A DNA stretch of 64,000 nt from Closterium sp. Naga37s-1 (taxonomy: Eukaryota > Streptophyta > Zygnematophyceae > Desmidiales > Closteriaceae): contig CANJKZ010000960.1 in the NCBI GenBank assembly GCA_947471745.1, forward strand, positions 930,001-994,000, written 5' to 3'. Of the stretch, positions 63,586 through 64,000 are shown piece after piece. Position 1 is the stretch's first letter. Every line of letters begins with the position of its first letter. Both the position numbers and the translations under genes were made by a program. The notes below the pieces were generated by a model, which was given only the letters and a program-made list of their open reading frames with translations, ran no database searches and had not been told where the DNA came from.

Positions 63586-64000
63586 TGGTATAGAGCTGGT
63601 TCCCTCCTGGGACTGATCCTTCCTCGGGCCCACCACTTCGCTAAAACTTTTTTTTTCTGCCCTGCTGCCCGAAGCGCCCTTAGCGGCCCCTTCGCGGCCC
63701 CTTAACGGCTCCTTCGTGGCCCCTTCTTGGCCCCTTCGTGGCCCCTTCGCGACCCCGTCGCGGCCCTGTCGCGGCCCCGTCACGGCCTCGCCTCGGCCCT
63801 GCCCCGTCGCCCTTCGCGACCCCGTTGCCCGGCCCTGCCCCGTCGCCCTGTCGCGGCCCCCCGTCGTGGCCCCACGTCGCGGCCCCCCTGTCGCGGCCCC
63901 CCGTCGCAGCCCTCCGTCGCGGCCCCCCGTCGCGGCCCCACGTCGCGGCCCCCCGTCGCGGCCCCCCCTCGCGGCCCCCGTCGCAACCACTGCCCCGTCG
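63586..64000 (+). mobile_element. Family D leader, copy 2: PBS plus GC-rich tandem repeats (runs off the right edge)
   Basis: After the PBS, from about 63650, imperfect units of 12 to 16 bp around CCCCTTCGCGGCC and then CCCCCGTCGCGGC continue to the window end. If element A is a guide, gag should begin to the right of the window. Confidence 0.55.

Noticed and set aside
62893..63990. Arg/Ala/Gly/Pro-rich open frames at the right end
   Set aside because: GC-rich tandem repeats following an LTR and PBS; frames overlap on both strands and no domain is recognisable.

Overview
This is nuclear DNA from a eukaryote of the green lineage. The evidence is a plant-type MUS81 gene with short phase-consistent exons, a plastid-type DnaJ-like zinc-finger gene, Ty1/copia retrotransposons primed by initiator tRNA-Met (TGGTATCAGAG), and GC-rich coding DNA mixed with long tandem repeats. 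A streptophyte green alga (zygnematophyte type) is my best guess; species is not established by the sequence.

Layout. 1-4321 (-): a decayed copia element (A). It has an LTR with an internal fold-back, a minisatellite leader, a frameshifted gag-protease, and a Pro-rich integrase/RT linker from which the integrase core is missing. 4443-7933 (+): the last six recognisable exons of a MUS81-like structure-specific endonuclease. Element A sits immediately upstream, and the introns carry several tandem arrays. 8188-9268 (-): the last two exons of a CxxCxGxG zinc-finger protein, convergent with MUS81. 9320-60817: about 34 kb of a pentamer satellite (TCACA/TCACC on +), interrupted by two young copia insertions. 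These are a three-LTR, two-body tandem (B, 10592-22739, -) and an RT-less deletion derivative (C, 53945-58972, +). 60825-61352 (-): an exon with plastid transit-peptide character and one membrane span, ending in a phase-0 splice donor 8 nt before the satellite. 61353-62756: GC-rich repeats, then an AT-rich stretch with iterated CCCTGANNNNTCAGGG palindromes. 62757-64000 (+): two head-to-tail LTR-PBS-leader units of another copia family.

Main interpretation. The exon at 60825-61352 and the exons at 9268-9129 and 8275-8188 lie on the same strand. They have consensus splice sites and matching phases, and together they give a coherent protein: transit peptide, one membrane span, two CxxC pairs, linker, two CxxC pairs. 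The whole satellite block with its nested retrotransposons would then be one intron of about 51.6 kb. The satellite unit on the gene's sense strand (GTGAT/GTGAG) resembles the intron's own 5' splice site (AAG|GTGAGG). Two MUS81 introns also begin with tandem arrays that re-copy the exon/donor junction: CCAG|GT.. units in intron 2, and about 44 copies of a 21-bp unit containing CATG|GTGCGT in intron 5. Intron growth by reiteration of the 5' splice junction is the most novel idea this window offers. It is an inference, to be tested with transcripts and with other introns of the same genome.

The very long His/Ile/Thr/Ser reading frames inside the satellite, and the open frames across the minisatellites, are artefacts of stop-free repeats and are not annotated as genes.
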